DNA of 35,970 nt from Candidatus Lambdaproteobacteria bacterium (GCA_016199125.1 JACQHH010000143.1:1-35970); one strand, 5' to 3'. Positions 19,075 to 28,334 are shown, counted from the stretch's first letter. The notes: a model not told the origin generated them from the sequence alone. A program made the numbers and translations.

Positions 19075-19104
19075 TTGACAAGAATCGGTCGGAATCTCTA
19101 ACGT
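19075..19104 (+). promoter_or_regulatory. Candidate sigma70 promoter for tRNA-Gln
   Basis: TTGACA (19075-19080), 18-bp spacer, TAACGT (19099-19104), ending 23 bp before the tRNA 5' end. Confidence 0.6.
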
Positions 19105-19127
19105 GAAAGCCTCCACCAGCGCGACTC

Positions 19128-19199
19128 TGGGGCGTAGCCAAGCGGTAAGGCAGCGGGTTTTGATCCCGTCATTCCTAGGTTCGAATCCTAGCGCCCCAG
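19128..19199 (+). tRNA. tRNA-Gln(TTG)
   Basis: Acceptor TGGGGCG/CGCCCCA, anticodon arm GCGGG-TTTTGAT-CCCGT giving anticodon TTG, T arm CCTAG-GTTCGAATC-CTAG-type. 3' CCA is not encoded. Confidence 0.93.
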
Positions 19200-19251
19200 C
19201 TTTCCTGGTCGCATGTCGGCGGCCCGTGGCGCCCTTGCGCCGGCCCCGCGG

Positions 19252-21414
19252 CTAGGGAAAGACCCGCCGCTGGCTGGTGCCTTCCAGCATGAAGAACATG
19301 GATTCCTTGACGGCCTCGCCGGTCTCCAGAAACGTGGTCAGGCCCGTCACGCCGTCGTAGGGCGGCATCTTCAGCAGCGCCTGCGCCAGAGCCCGCCGCG
19401 ACCGCGTGTGGGTCTGTTCCACCAGCTTCTCCAGCATGTTCAGGGTGTCGTAGCCGATGGCGGTGTAGTAGGTCGGCGCGCGGTAGTTGAGCCGGTGGCC
19501 GTACATCAGGAAGTGCCTGTTGCGGAAGTCCTGGCTCTGCACATCCTTGCCCGAGCGGTCATAGGAATCGACGAATACCGCGTTGCGCAGCTTGCCTTCG
19601 GCCGCCACCAGAATGGACTCCGCATTCCAGAAGCGATTGCCCAGGATCATCACGCGCTCCGCGTCCACCGTCACGGGGTAGGAGGCGATGACGCGCAGAT
19701 CGGCCGCGCTGTTGGGGCCGATGGGGACGAAGATCGCATCGAAGTCGACGATCGGATCCGGCCGCCGGTCGCCCACGGCATCCAGCAGGGCGGTGTCGGC
19801 CGCGTCCAAAGGCCGGTTGAGCCCGGTAATTTCCTCGAAGATGCCCTTCAGGTCGGACTGTCCGTCGCGGTCGCCGGAGATGTCATAGCCCGCCACGGCC
19901 ACGATGTGCCCGCCCCGCGCCGCCACGTTGTCCCAGAACAGCCGCATCATGCGCTCCCCATAGCGCGAAGCGGGGTAGAGCAGCACAAAGCGCCCGGCGT
20001 GCAGGTAGTCCATGGCAAAGGCCACCAGGTGAGCGATTTCCTCCTCCTCGCTCTTGCTGTGACGGAACACGTAGCCGCTGCGCGGGGGCAGATCCAGCGA
20101 CACGGACAGCGAGATCAGCGGCACGTGCTGGTCCGCGGCCTCCTCCACCGCCGCCTGGGATTCGTTGCGTGCGATGGGCCCGATGATGCCGATCACGTGC
20201 TGGTCCTGCACCAGCTCGCGCACGCCGCGCCGCACCAGCTCCGGATCGTTGCGCGTATCGCGGATCACCAGCTCGTAGCCCCGCGCCGGGTCTCCGCCGG
20301 ACGGCGGCACGGCGGCCTGCGGGCGGTCGGCCATGATCAGCCGCTCCAGGCGCCCCTCGCCCTCCTGCGGCGTGGGGGGACGGCGCGACAAGGCCAGGCG
20401 CAGGCCGTCGAGCACCTCCCCGGCCAGCACGCGCAGGGCTGCGCTGCTGGAACCCAGGGGCAGCAGCACGCCGATGCGCTGCGGCACGGTGGTCACCGTA
20501 TCCTCGATCTCCTCGCGCGCCGTGCGCAGCGCCTTCTGTGCCGCGGAGGAGACGGCCTCCCCGGAGCGTTGCAGGCGCTGGATGGCCAGCAGGGCGTCCC
20601 CGTGGCGCCCCACGTTGATCAGCACGCGGATGCGCAGGAAGGGCAACTGCGCCGTCAGCCAATCCGGCCTGGTCTGCTGCGCGACGAAGGCCTCCAGCGC
20701 CTCCACGCTCTGCAGCCGCTCCAGCAGGTCCAGGATTTCCGTGTCGCTGGCGGCCAGGGCCGGCAGGCGGTCGCGCTCCAGCAGCAGGAATTCGGCGGCG
20801 CGGGCATAGTGCTGCTGCCGCGTGGCCGACTCGGCGTGCATGCGAAAATAGCTGGACTGCACGCTGGCCGGCAAGGCGTCCAGGGCTGCATCGTCGAAGA
20901 AGAACGACTCTTCCAGGGGCTTGCCCTGCCGGAACAGCGCCTGCGTGAGGTAGAAAAACGCCCAGGGGAAATTCGGATCGTCCGGATGGCGCTCCACGAA
21001 TCCGCGGGCGAGGCGCTCCTGCTCTTCGGCGGCCATGATGCGCTCGCCGGCGCGCAGCAGGTAGGCCAGATGCCTGCGGTAACGCGCGGCGCCGTCTGTG
21101 CCGTCGGCGGCGCCCCGCTGCAATTGCCCCAGCAGCACCCGCAGCAATACATAGGCCTGTTCGCCCTGGCCCCGCTCCACCAGCTCGTACAGCGCATCGG
21201 GCAGCGGCGCGGGCAGCGGCTCGGTGGGCAGCAGCGCCAACTCCGGCTCGAAGGGCAGGTAGCGCATGCTCTCCGGATCGCGGGCGGGCGGGCGCTGACT
21301 GAGCAGGCTCTGCGCACCCGCGGGCGCGGCGGCGGCCCCCAGGGCCAACAGGCCCAGCAATGCCCCGGCCAGCAGGGCCGCCAGGCGCCGGCGATGTCGT
21401 GCATCGAGCATCAT
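19252..21414 (-). CDS. LpoA-like penicillin-binding-protein activator / periplasmic binding fold protein
   Basis: Signal peptide, helical TPR-like N-terminal half, then periplasmic-binding fold (RIGVLLPLGSSSAALRVLAGEVLDGLRLAL..., VIGIIGPIARNESQAAVEEA, VPLISLSVS). No obvious lipobox Cys. Confidence 0.65.
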   Translation of the reverse strand: MMLDARHRRRLAALLAGALLGLLALGAAAAPAGAQSLLSQRPPARDPESMRYLPFEPELALLPTEPLPAPLPDALYELVERGQGEQAYVLLRVLLGQLQRGAADGTDGAARYRRHLAYLLRAGERIMAAEEQERLARGFVERHPDDPNFPWAFFYLTQALFRQGKPLEESFFFDDAALDALPASVQSSYFRMHAESATRQQHYARAAEFLLLERDRLPALAASDTEILDLLERLQSVEALEAFVAQQTRPDWLTAQLPFLRIRVLINVGRHGDALLAIQRLQRSGEAVSSAAQKALRTAREEIEDTVTTVPQRIGVLLPLGSSSAALRVLAGEVLDGLRLALSRRPPTPQEGEGRLERLIMADRPQAAVPPSGGDPARGYELVIRDTRNDPELVRRGVRELVQDQHVIGIIGPIARNESQAAVEEAADQHVPLISLSVSLDLPPRSGYVFRHSKSEEEEIAHLVAFAMDYLHAGRFVLLYPASRYGERMMRLFWDNVAARGGHIVAVAGYDISGDRDGQSDLKGIFEEITGLNRPLDAADTALLDAVGDRRPDPIVDFDAIFVPIGPNSAADLRVIASYPVTVDAERVMILGNRFWNAESILVAAEGKLRNAVFVDSYDRSGKDVQSQDFRNRHFLMYGHRLNYRAPTYYTAIGYDTLNMLEKLVEQTHTRSRRALAQALLKMPPYDGVTGLTTFLETGEAVKESMFFMLEGTSQRRVFP

Positions 21415-22451
21415 GGCGTCAGCACGCGAATGTCGGCCTCGGCGCGCAAGCGCTTGAAATACGCCTGCAGCTCCTTGGCGCGGGCCTCGCCGGCAAGCTG
21501 GTCGTGAATCCGGTTGGCGGTCACGGAATCCATCCGCTCGCAATCCACGTTCTGCCGGGCACGCTCCCCGAACACCTTGACGATATGGTAGCCGAATTCG
21601 GTGTGCACCGGCTCGCTGACGGTGCCCACGGGCAGGCCGAAGGCCGCATCCTCGAAGGCCTTGACGAATTGCCCCCGTGAAATGAACCCCAGGCGTCCCC
21701 GGTTGCGCGCCACGGCGGGATCTTGCGATTCGGCCGCCGCCAGCGCTTCGAAGGGGGCGCCGTCCAGCAGCCGGCGGCGGATCTCGCGCGCCTTGTCCAG
21801 AGCCTGGGGGTCCTGGCCACGCACCAGGATGTGCCCCACATCGATTTCCCGGGAATCGTGGTTCTGGCGCCGGCATTCGGCGGCCACCTCCTCGCGGGGG
21901 ATCGCGATATTGGCGTACACCTCGCGCTGCAACACGCGGCGGGTGAGGATATCCTTGAGCACGTAGTCCTTGAGCTGGTCCTCGGCGTACTGCCGGGCCG
22001 CGACGGGATCGCGGCTGATGATGGCGTCCACGCGTCCCTGCAACTCCTCGTCGCTGACCGTGATCTTCAGGTCGCGGGCGCGGCTTTCCAGCAGCAGGCG
22101 CTGCACCAGCTCATCGACAACGTCGTTGTCCAGCGTGGACAACAGGCTCTCGCGCTCGGCACCGCTGTACTGGGCAGTGATCTGGGCTAGGCGCAACTCG
22201 CGGTACGAGGTCACCTCGCGCGCGGTGAGCATGCGCTCGTCCACCACGATCTGCACCCGATCCACCAGTACGCGCGGTGCGGCGAGCGGCGCGGCGGGCG
22301 CCCAGGCCAGCACCACGGCGGCCAGCAACAACGCGCCCGGTACGGCCGGCACGGCCCATCGCCGACGCGCGGGCGGGCGGCGGCCCAGAACGGACGCCCG
22401 CGGGGCCGAGCGTGGGGCCCGCGCGGTCTGCGGCACGTGGCAGGGCATCAT
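21411..22451 (-). CDS. SurA-like periplasmic peptidyl-prolyl isomerase with one parvulin domain
   Basis: RVLVDRVQIVVDERMLTAREV..., parvulin motif VGHILVRGQ...GRLGFISRGQFVKAFEDAAFGLPVGTVSEPVHTEFGYHIVKVFGER. Confidence 0.82.
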   Translation of the reverse strand: MMPCHVPQTARAPRSAPRASVLGRRPPARRRWAVPAVPGALLLAAVVLAWAPAAPLAAPRVLVDRVQIVVDERMLTAREVTSYRELRLAQITAQYSGAERESLLSTLDNDVVDELVQRLLLESRARDLKITVSDEELQGRVDAIISRDPVAARQYAEDQLKDYVLKDILTRRVLQREVYANIAIPREEVAAECRRQNHDSREIDVGHILVRGQDPQALDKAREIRRRLLDGAPFEALAAAESQDPAVARNRGRLGFISRGQFVKAFEDAAFGLPVGTVSEPVHTEFGYHIVKVFGERARQNVDCERMDSVTANRIHDQLAGEARAKELQAYFKRLRAEADIRVLTP

Positions 22452-23338
22452 GGCCGGGACGCCTCCGCGGTCGATTGACTGCGCAGGGCCTGGGCCCGCT
22501 GGCGCAGGCGCGTGAGCGGAAATTCGCGCATATTGGGATCGTAATCCATGTCTTTCAGCACGGAGCGCTTGAACAGCCTCCCGTTCAGCAGAAACAGCAC
22601 GCTGCGTGGAAACACTAGGTTGCGCGACTCATCGGTTTGCTCACCGAAAATCATGTAGGGGCCAAACTCGATGCGCAGCTCGGCGATGTGGTTGCCGCCC
22701 AGGGCCACCGATTCCACGCGCAGGGGGAGATAGTCCACCGCATCCACCCACACGGCCTTGCCGTGCGCTTCCTGGAGCCCGTACAGCACGTTGCCCTTGG
22801 GCGTGCGATTGATCGTCACCCTCTGGGGTAGAATGCCCCATGTCGTGGCGCCCTTTTCCCAGGCGCTGCGCGATTCACCCAGGAACGGCAGGAAGGGGTG
22901 CAGGATGTCCACGGTTTCGAACTGGCGCACCGCATCCAGGTTGACGGAAGTTTCACCAAAGCCTTCGTCATAGTAGTAGTGGAGAGGTTTCCCTTCCATA
23001 TCAAAGGTTTCAATAGCCAGAAACCCACGCCGCAGCCAGTACACGCGCTGGCGGAAGCCCCAGGCCGGCATGACGGCCGGCTCGCGGTCCGTCTGTTCTT
23101 GCGAGGCCTCGGCGATGACCCCAGGCTGAGCATCGTAGACCATGTTTTCCAGGGACAGGATGGCCCCGGCATAGACCGAGGAACGCTCCAGGATGCGCGT
23201 ATAGATTTCTCCCAGCGTGGGCTCGTAGGCCCACGCGGGACTGGCTGAGAAGCCGCACAGCAGCGCAATGCCCAGCGCCGCGGCGGCAGTGCCCGCCCAC
23301 AAGCGGCCGCCCCCAGGCGGGGCACGCCGGGGCGGCAT
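22448..23338 (-). CDS. Exported protein resembling LolA/outer-membrane lipoprotein-sorting folds, function unknown
   Basis: Predicted signal peptide (MPPRRAPPGGGRLWAGTAAAALGIALLCGFSASPAWA) then a beta-rich domain. Stop overlaps the SurA-like start. Start uncertain; the ORF opens at 23746. Confidence 0.55.
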   Translation of the reverse strand: MPPRRAPPGGGRLWAGTAAAALGIALLCGFSASPAWAYEPTLGEIYTRILERSSVYAGAILSLENMVYDAQPGVIAEASQEQTDREPAVMPAWGFRQRVYWLRRGFLAIETFDMEGKPLHYYYDEGFGETSVNLDAVRQFETVDILHPFLPFLGESRSAWEKGATTWGILPQRVTINRTPKGNVLYGLQEAHGKAVWVDAVDYLPLRVESVALGGNHIAELRIEFGPYMIFGEQTDESRNLVFPRSVLFLLNGRLFKRSVLKDMDYDPNMREFPLTRLRQRAQALRSQSTAEASRP

Positions 23339-23970
23339 GGGCGCATGCGCCCTGCCGGCCGCGGTGCTCCGCGCCGTTGCGGGGCGTCGCAAAAGCATCC
23401 TGGGCCGGCGGAGAGGGGCGAAGCGGAATGGGCGGGCAGGGCTGATGGGCTGACGAACATTCATGCTGTGCGCCACGACGGTCGGGTCCGGCAGCCGCAT
23501 CGACGGCCGCTCGTCCCCCGCGGGACGGCCCGGGAGATTCAAGGGAAACTGATCGGCGACAACGGGCCTTTCCTGTTGCCGGAGACGCCAGGTTCGGTCA
23601 TCGTAACATATCTGCCGCGGTTTTTTCGGGGCCGGGGAACATGCACGGATATTGACCGCAGTAGCCCATTCACGGGTGCGATGACGGTTCGGCATGGCTC
23701 TCCCCGGGCCCTCCGGATTGCGGAACGATGCCCGATCCAGGCGCAAGCGGCGTGTCGCACCCCGTGCCGATTGCCCCGCGCACCCTCAGCCCGTGACGCA
23801 GCCGACGACCGTCACGCTGGTGCGGACGTGTGCACGAGCCGCCGGCGCACGAAGAGCGCGGTGCCGGTGCAGTGCTATTGACGCGCCGGAATTGATCCCG
23901 GTTCAATTGGCGCCGCCGCGGGCTGCGTCGCGCGACGGCCCCTCGCCGGACCACCCTCGGAACGAGCACG

Positions 23971-24924
23971 GTGAACCTGCCACGCAAGATCAAGGTCGCC
24001 TCGCGCGCCAGCGCGTTGGCCATGCAGCAGACCCGCACCATCATCGCCTGGATCGCGGCGCGGCATCCCGCGCTGGAATTCGAGATCGTGGAGATCACTA
24101 CTCACGGGGACCGCTTCCAGAGCACGCCCATCACGCAAATGGGCGAAAACGTGGAACGCGGCATCTTCAACACGGCGCTGGAAGAAGCCGTGCTCGACGG
24201 CCGCGCCGACCTGGCCACCTGCTCCTTCAAGGACGTGGAATCCGATCTGCCGGCGGGCCTCTGCGCCGTGTCGGTGGGCCGGCGCGAGGATCCGCGCGAC
24301 GTGCTGGTCACGCGCCACGGCAAGGGGCTCGCCCGACTGCCTCCCGGTGCCGTGCTGGCCACCAGCAGCCCCCGCCGCACCAGCCAGCTCCGCGCCTTCC
24401 GCGCCGACCTGCAGTTCCGCCCCCTGCGCGGCAACATCACGACGCGCGTGGAAAAGTCCGTGCGGGAGTTCGACGGCGTGATCCTGGCGGCCGCGGGCCT
24501 GTTGCGGTTGGAGTTGCAGGGACACATCCAGGAATACATCGATACGGGCATCCTGCTTCCCGCGGCGGCCCAGGCCGCCCTGGGCTGCGAATACCTGGCC
24601 GGGCGGGAGGACATGGCGCAGATCGTGGCGGGCATCCAGGACGCGGACACCGAGCGCTGCGTGCGTGCGGAAAAGGCGCTGATGATCGGGCTCAGCGGCG
24701 GCTGTTATGCGCCGATCGGCGTGCTGGCCACCCTGCGCGACGGCCGCTTCGACATGGCCTGCCGCGTCGTGTCCCAGGACGGCACCCAACGCGTGGAGGA
24801 GCGCCAGACGGGCACCGCAGCCGAATCGTCACGGGTGGTGCAGGCGCTGGTGGAGCGTCTGATCGCCCGCGGAGCCCGGGAGATCATCGATCGCACCCGC
24901 GCCAGCCTGCTGGGGCAGGCCTAG
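23971..24924 (+). CDS. hemC: Divergent porphobilinogen deaminase (hydroxymethylbilane synthase)
   Basis: IKVASRASALAMQQTRTII, EITTHGDRF, FKDVESDLPAGL, REDPRDVLV, LATSSPRRTSQL, LRGNITTRV, GGCYAPIG with cofactor Cys. GTG start. Confidence 0.82.
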   Translation: MNLPRKIKVASRASALAMQQTRTIIAWIAARHPALEFEIVEITTHGDRFQSTPITQMGENVERGIFNTALEEAVLDGRADLATCSFKDVESDLPAGLCAVSVGRREDPRDVLVTRHGKGLARLPPGAVLATSSPRRTSQLRAFRADLQFRPLRGNITTRVEKSVREFDGVILAAAGLLRLELQGHIQEYIDTGILLPAAAQAALGCEYLAGREDMAQIVAGIQDADTERCVRAEKALMIGLSGGCYAPIGVLATLRDGRFDMACRVVSQDGTQRVEERQTGTAAESSRVVQALVERLIARGAREIIDRTRASLLGQA

Positions 24925-24945
24925 CGCCGCGGACCTACGCGGCGC
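24924..24945. terminator. Perfect inverted repeat spanning the hemC/ppsA convergent stops, candidate bidirectional terminator
   Basis: GCGCCGCG-GACCTA-CGCGGCGC, 8-bp perfect arms. The first base belongs to the hemC TAG and the ppsA stop lies in the loop. Confidence 0.45.
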
Positions 24946-27358
24946 CCTCGGCCTCCAGGAACCACTGCCGCGCCTCCATGAACACGTCCGGCCGCACGGC
25001 GACGTAGCTGGCCTTCTTGAAGGCGGGCTGCTCGGCGAAGAACTTCAGGTTGCCGGGGGCGATGTTGGTCAGCCCCATGGGCTTCCTGGCTTTCTTGGCC
25101 GCGCTGACGGCGATGGTCACCAGTTGCACCACCGCCGGATGCCGCTCGGAGTAGAACTCCAGCAGGGTGTTGCTGCGGTCCATGCCCTGGGCCAACTGGG
25201 CGGTTTCGCCCACGTCCAGGATGAAGCCGTCGAACTTGTCGGCCAGCTCGCCCACCACCATGGCCTGCGCGGGCGTGCGGCAGAGCAGCAGCACCGCCAG
25301 CCCTTGCTGGCCCTGTTGCAGTCCGGCGTCGGCCAGCAGTTCCAGGGCCGTGTCCGCCTCGCGGGCGCTCTGGGCGCCGGGGACCACCACCGCGATGTTG
25401 TCGAGGCCCATCTCGTTGCGCGCGCGGGCCAGGGCGCTCACCTCCAGCTTGAAGGCCTCCTCGTAGTCCAGCTCATGGAAGCGCGCCGCGCCGCGCAGGC
25501 CCAGCATGGGATTCGCCTCGCCGTAGCTGAACTGCTTGCCGCCGATCAGCGCATCGAGCTGACGCGTGGGGCTGTCCGGCAGCAACACGTGTACCGGCTT
25601 GGGATAGACCGCCGCGGCGATCTGGCCGATGCCCTGGGAGAGCCGGTTCACGAAGTAGACGCTCTTGTCCGGGTAACCGCGCGAGACCTCGTCGATCTGC
25701 TTGACGATGGCCTCGTTTTCGCCGTTCTTCTTCCAGTTCGCATAGTCGCGGGCAGCCAGCGGATGCAGCTTCACCTCGTCACGGATCAGCTCGTCCATGC
25801 GCAGCAGGCCAATGCCCTTGATGGGGTAGCGCGATTCGGGAAAGGCCCGGTCGGAGTCGCTCTGCTGAAACATCATCTTGACCTTGGGCATCTCCAGCTC
25901 TTCGATGCGGATGGTCTCTTCCTTGAAGGGCAGCACGCCCTCGTAGACCACGCCCTTGCTGCCCCCGGCGCAGGACACGGTGACCGCCTTTCCGCCCGGA
26001 ATGCTGCGGGAGCCGGAGCCCGTGCCCACGATGCAGGGAATGCCCAGCTCGCGCGAGATGATGGCCGCGTGGCAGGTGCGCCCGCCCTGGTCGGTGACAA
26101 TGGCCGACGCGATCTTCATGATCGGCACCCAATCCGGGTCGGTCATCTCGGTGACCAGCACCTCGCCTTGCTTGAAGCTCTCGATGTCCTTGGCGCTCTT
26201 GATCACGTGCGCCGGGCCCGTGCCGATGTTGTCCCCCACGGCCATGCCCTGGGCCAGCTCCTTGCTGGTCTTTTCCAGCACGATGCGGCGGATCACGCCC
26301 GTCTCACGGCGCGAAATCACGGTCTCCGGGCGGGCCTGCACGATGAACAGGTCGCCAGACTGCCCGTCCTTGGCCCACTCCATGTCCATGGGCTTGTAAT
26401 AGCCGGCCTCGGCGGAATAGTGCTCCTCGATGATGCAGGCCCACTTGGACAGCACGAGCACCTCGTCCTCGGTGAGGCAGAATTTCTCGCGTTCCGCCTG
26501 GGGCACGGGCACGTTGGCGGTGCCTTTGCCCTTGGACGGATCCACGTAGATCATCTTCTGCTGCTTTTCCCCCAGGTGTGCGTAGATGATCGAGCGGTGG
26601 CCCTTGTGCAGCGTGGGCTTGTGCACATACCACTCGTCCGGGTTGATGGAGCCCTGCACCACGTTCTCTCCCAGGCCGTAGCCGGCCGTGACATACACCG
26701 CGTCCTTGAAGCCGCTCTCCGTGTCGATGGAGAACATCACGCCCGCCGCCGCCAGGTCGCTGCGCACCATCTTCTGCACCGCGATGGAGAGCGCCACGGA
26801 AAAATGGTCGAACTGCTTTTCTTCGCGGTAGGCGATGGCCCGGTCGGTGAACAGCGAGGCAAAACAGTTGCGGCAGGACTGCAACAGCGCCGCATACCCC
26901 TTCACGTTGAGATAGGTGTCCTGTTGCCCGGCGAATGAGGCATCGGGCAGGTCTTCGGCGGTGGCGCTGGAGCGCACGGCGGTGTCCACCTGCGTGCCGT
27001 AGCGCCGGCACAGCTCATCGTAGGCGTCCTTGATGGCCTGCTCCAGGTCCGCGGGCAGCGGCGCGCTGCGGATCAGCTCGCGGATGCGCCCGCCCGTCTC
27101 GGCCAATTGCGCCAGGTTGTGCCGGTCAAGCGCCTTGAGCAGCCGCTCGATCTCGCCGCGGATGCCGCTGGAATCCACGTAATACTCGTAGGCGTAGGCG
27201 GAGATGGCATAGCCGTCCGGCACGCGCACCCCTTTTTCCGTAAGGTTCGCGAACATCTCGCCCAACGACGCATTTTTGCCGCCGACGATGGGCACGTCTT
27301 TGATGCCCAGGTCGGAAAACCAGTAGATCAGCTGCTTCGATTTGGATTTGCTCGCCAT
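24935..27358 (-). CDS. ppsA: Phosphoenolpyruvate synthase
   Basis: FSDLGIKDVPIVGGKNASLGEMFANL, AVRSSATAEDLPDASFAGQQDTYLNV, TDQGGRTCHAAIISRELGIPCIVGTG, IGLLRMDELI. ATG at 27358. Confidence 0.95.
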   Translation of the reverse strand: MASKSKSKQLIYWFSDLGIKDVPIVGGKNASLGEMFANLTEKGVRVPDGYAISAYAYEYYVDSSGIRGEIERLLKALDRHNLAQLAETGGRIRELIRSAPLPADLEQAIKDAYDELCRRYGTQVDTAVRSSATAEDLPDASFAGQQDTYLNVKGYAALLQSCRNCFASLFTDRAIAYREEKQFDHFSVALSIAVQKMVRSDLAAAGVMFSIDTESGFKDAVYVTAGYGLGENVVQGSINPDEWYVHKPTLHKGHRSIIYAHLGEKQQKMIYVDPSKGKGTANVPVPQAEREKFCLTEDEVLVLSKWACIIEEHYSAEAGYYKPMDMEWAKDGQSGDLFIVQARPETVISRRETGVIRRIVLEKTSKELAQGMAVGDNIGTGPAHVIKSAKDIESFKQGEVLVTEMTDPDWVPIMKIASAIVTDQGGRTCHAAIISRELGIPCIVGTGSGSRSIPGGKAVTVSCAGGSKGVVYEGVLPFKEETIRIEELEMPKVKMMFQQSDSDRAFPESRYPIKGIGLLRMDELIRDEVKLHPLAARDYANWKKNGENEAIVKQIDEVSRGYPDKSVYFVNRLSQGIGQIAAAVYPKPVHVLLPDSPTRQLDALIGGKQFSYGEANPMLGLRGAARFHELDYEEAFKLEVSALARARNEMGLDNIAVVVPGAQSAREADTALELLADAGLQQGQQGLAVLLLCRTPAQAMVVGELADKFDGFILDVGETAQLAQGMDRSNTLLEFYSERHPAVVQLVTIAVSAAKKARKPMGLTNIAPGNLKFFAEQPAFKKASYVAVRPDVFMEARQWFLEAEGAA

Positions 27359-27419
27359 CGACACACCCACCTTTGTTGAATTGGCCGCCGCGCACCCGCG
27401 GCAGCCGGGGAGGACACCC

Positions 27420-27809
27420 TCAGGAGATCTTACCATCCTCCACGAGTTTATTGATGGCGGCCTCCATCTCGTCCACGTCCTCGACATAGGGAATGCCGAA
27501 CTCGTCGCAGATTTTCTTGTGCACCGCCCAGAGCTGGGAGTGCACGGAGTTGGGCTTGGTGGAAACCAGGATGTCCTCGTCCTTGGAATCCATGTAGGTG
27601 TTCAGCCCCTTGATGATCTGCGAAAAATGATCCTTGAACTTGTCCTCCGAAATGTCCACCAGCGACTTGGCGGTCTTCAGCGCCATGTTCATGTAGTTCT
27701 GGCTGGACTCGAAGTCCTTGTTCTGCAAGTCAGTAATTCCCTGCTTGATGCACTTGTTGAGGCGATTGAACAGCTTGAGGTTGCGAACCGTATAGAGGGT
27801 AGCTGCCAT
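27420..27809 (-). CDS. Uncharacterised small helical protein upstream of ppsA
   Basis: 129-aa ORF MAATLYTVRNLKLFNRLNKCIKQGITDLQNKDFESSQNYM...; AAGGAGC upstream of ATG 27809; 61 bp from ppsA, same strand. Confidence 0.7.
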   Translation of the reverse strand: MAATLYTVRNLKLFNRLNKCIKQGITDLQNKDFESSQNYMNMALKTAKSLVDISEDKFKDHFSQIIKGLNTYMDSKDEDILVSTKPNSVHSQLWAVHKKICDEFGIPYVEDVDEMEAAINKLVEDGKIS

Positions 27810-28131
27810 GACCGATGCTCCTTGGGCTTCGTGGTTCGTACGCAGACGGCGCACAGCGGGGAAAGCGACTTGTCAGGTTCAGATTGATTTTTGTGTCGTA
27901 TCCTGGGTAACCATAGGGGCGTGTGAAAAGCAACCGCGCCCAGTGAACATCGCTGCGAGGCGCCTCCGGCAGCCTCACCTCCACGCACCGTCCGCGGCGC
28001 TGCCGACGCTCGTGCCCCGCTGCGGCGGTCGAGGGCGTCGCGATCTTGGCACAGCGACGCAACCATCCGGGAGACGACCGGCGGGCGCGTCCAGGTCTCC
28101 GGCCGCAGCGTGATGCACGATGCGTTTTTGC

Positions 28132-28159
28132 TTGTTGAACTCCCGCCAGTTGTTAGAAT
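28132..28159 (+). promoter_or_regulatory. Candidate sigma70 promoter for the small-protein/guaA unit
   Basis: TTGTTG (28132-28137), 16-bp spacer, TAGAAT (28154-28159), in a locally AT-richer stretch. Confidence 0.4.
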
Positions 28160-28334
28160 CATCAATGAAATAGCAACTAGCGCCAGGGGCGTCAAAGCCA
28201 AAGTCGAGGCTGGTCCAAGGGGTTGCACACCGTAACGAGGGGCATCGCGGCGGCCAGGCAGCGCACCCCCGCGCAACGATCGATGACGGCGCAACGTGCG
28301 CCCGGCTTGTGCAGAAAGAAAAAGAGGGACGTGC

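Noticed and set aside
25124-26938. 604-aa plus-strand ORF opposite ppsA
   Set aside because: Antisense to a confidently identified gene, His/Leu/Gly-rich, no motifs.
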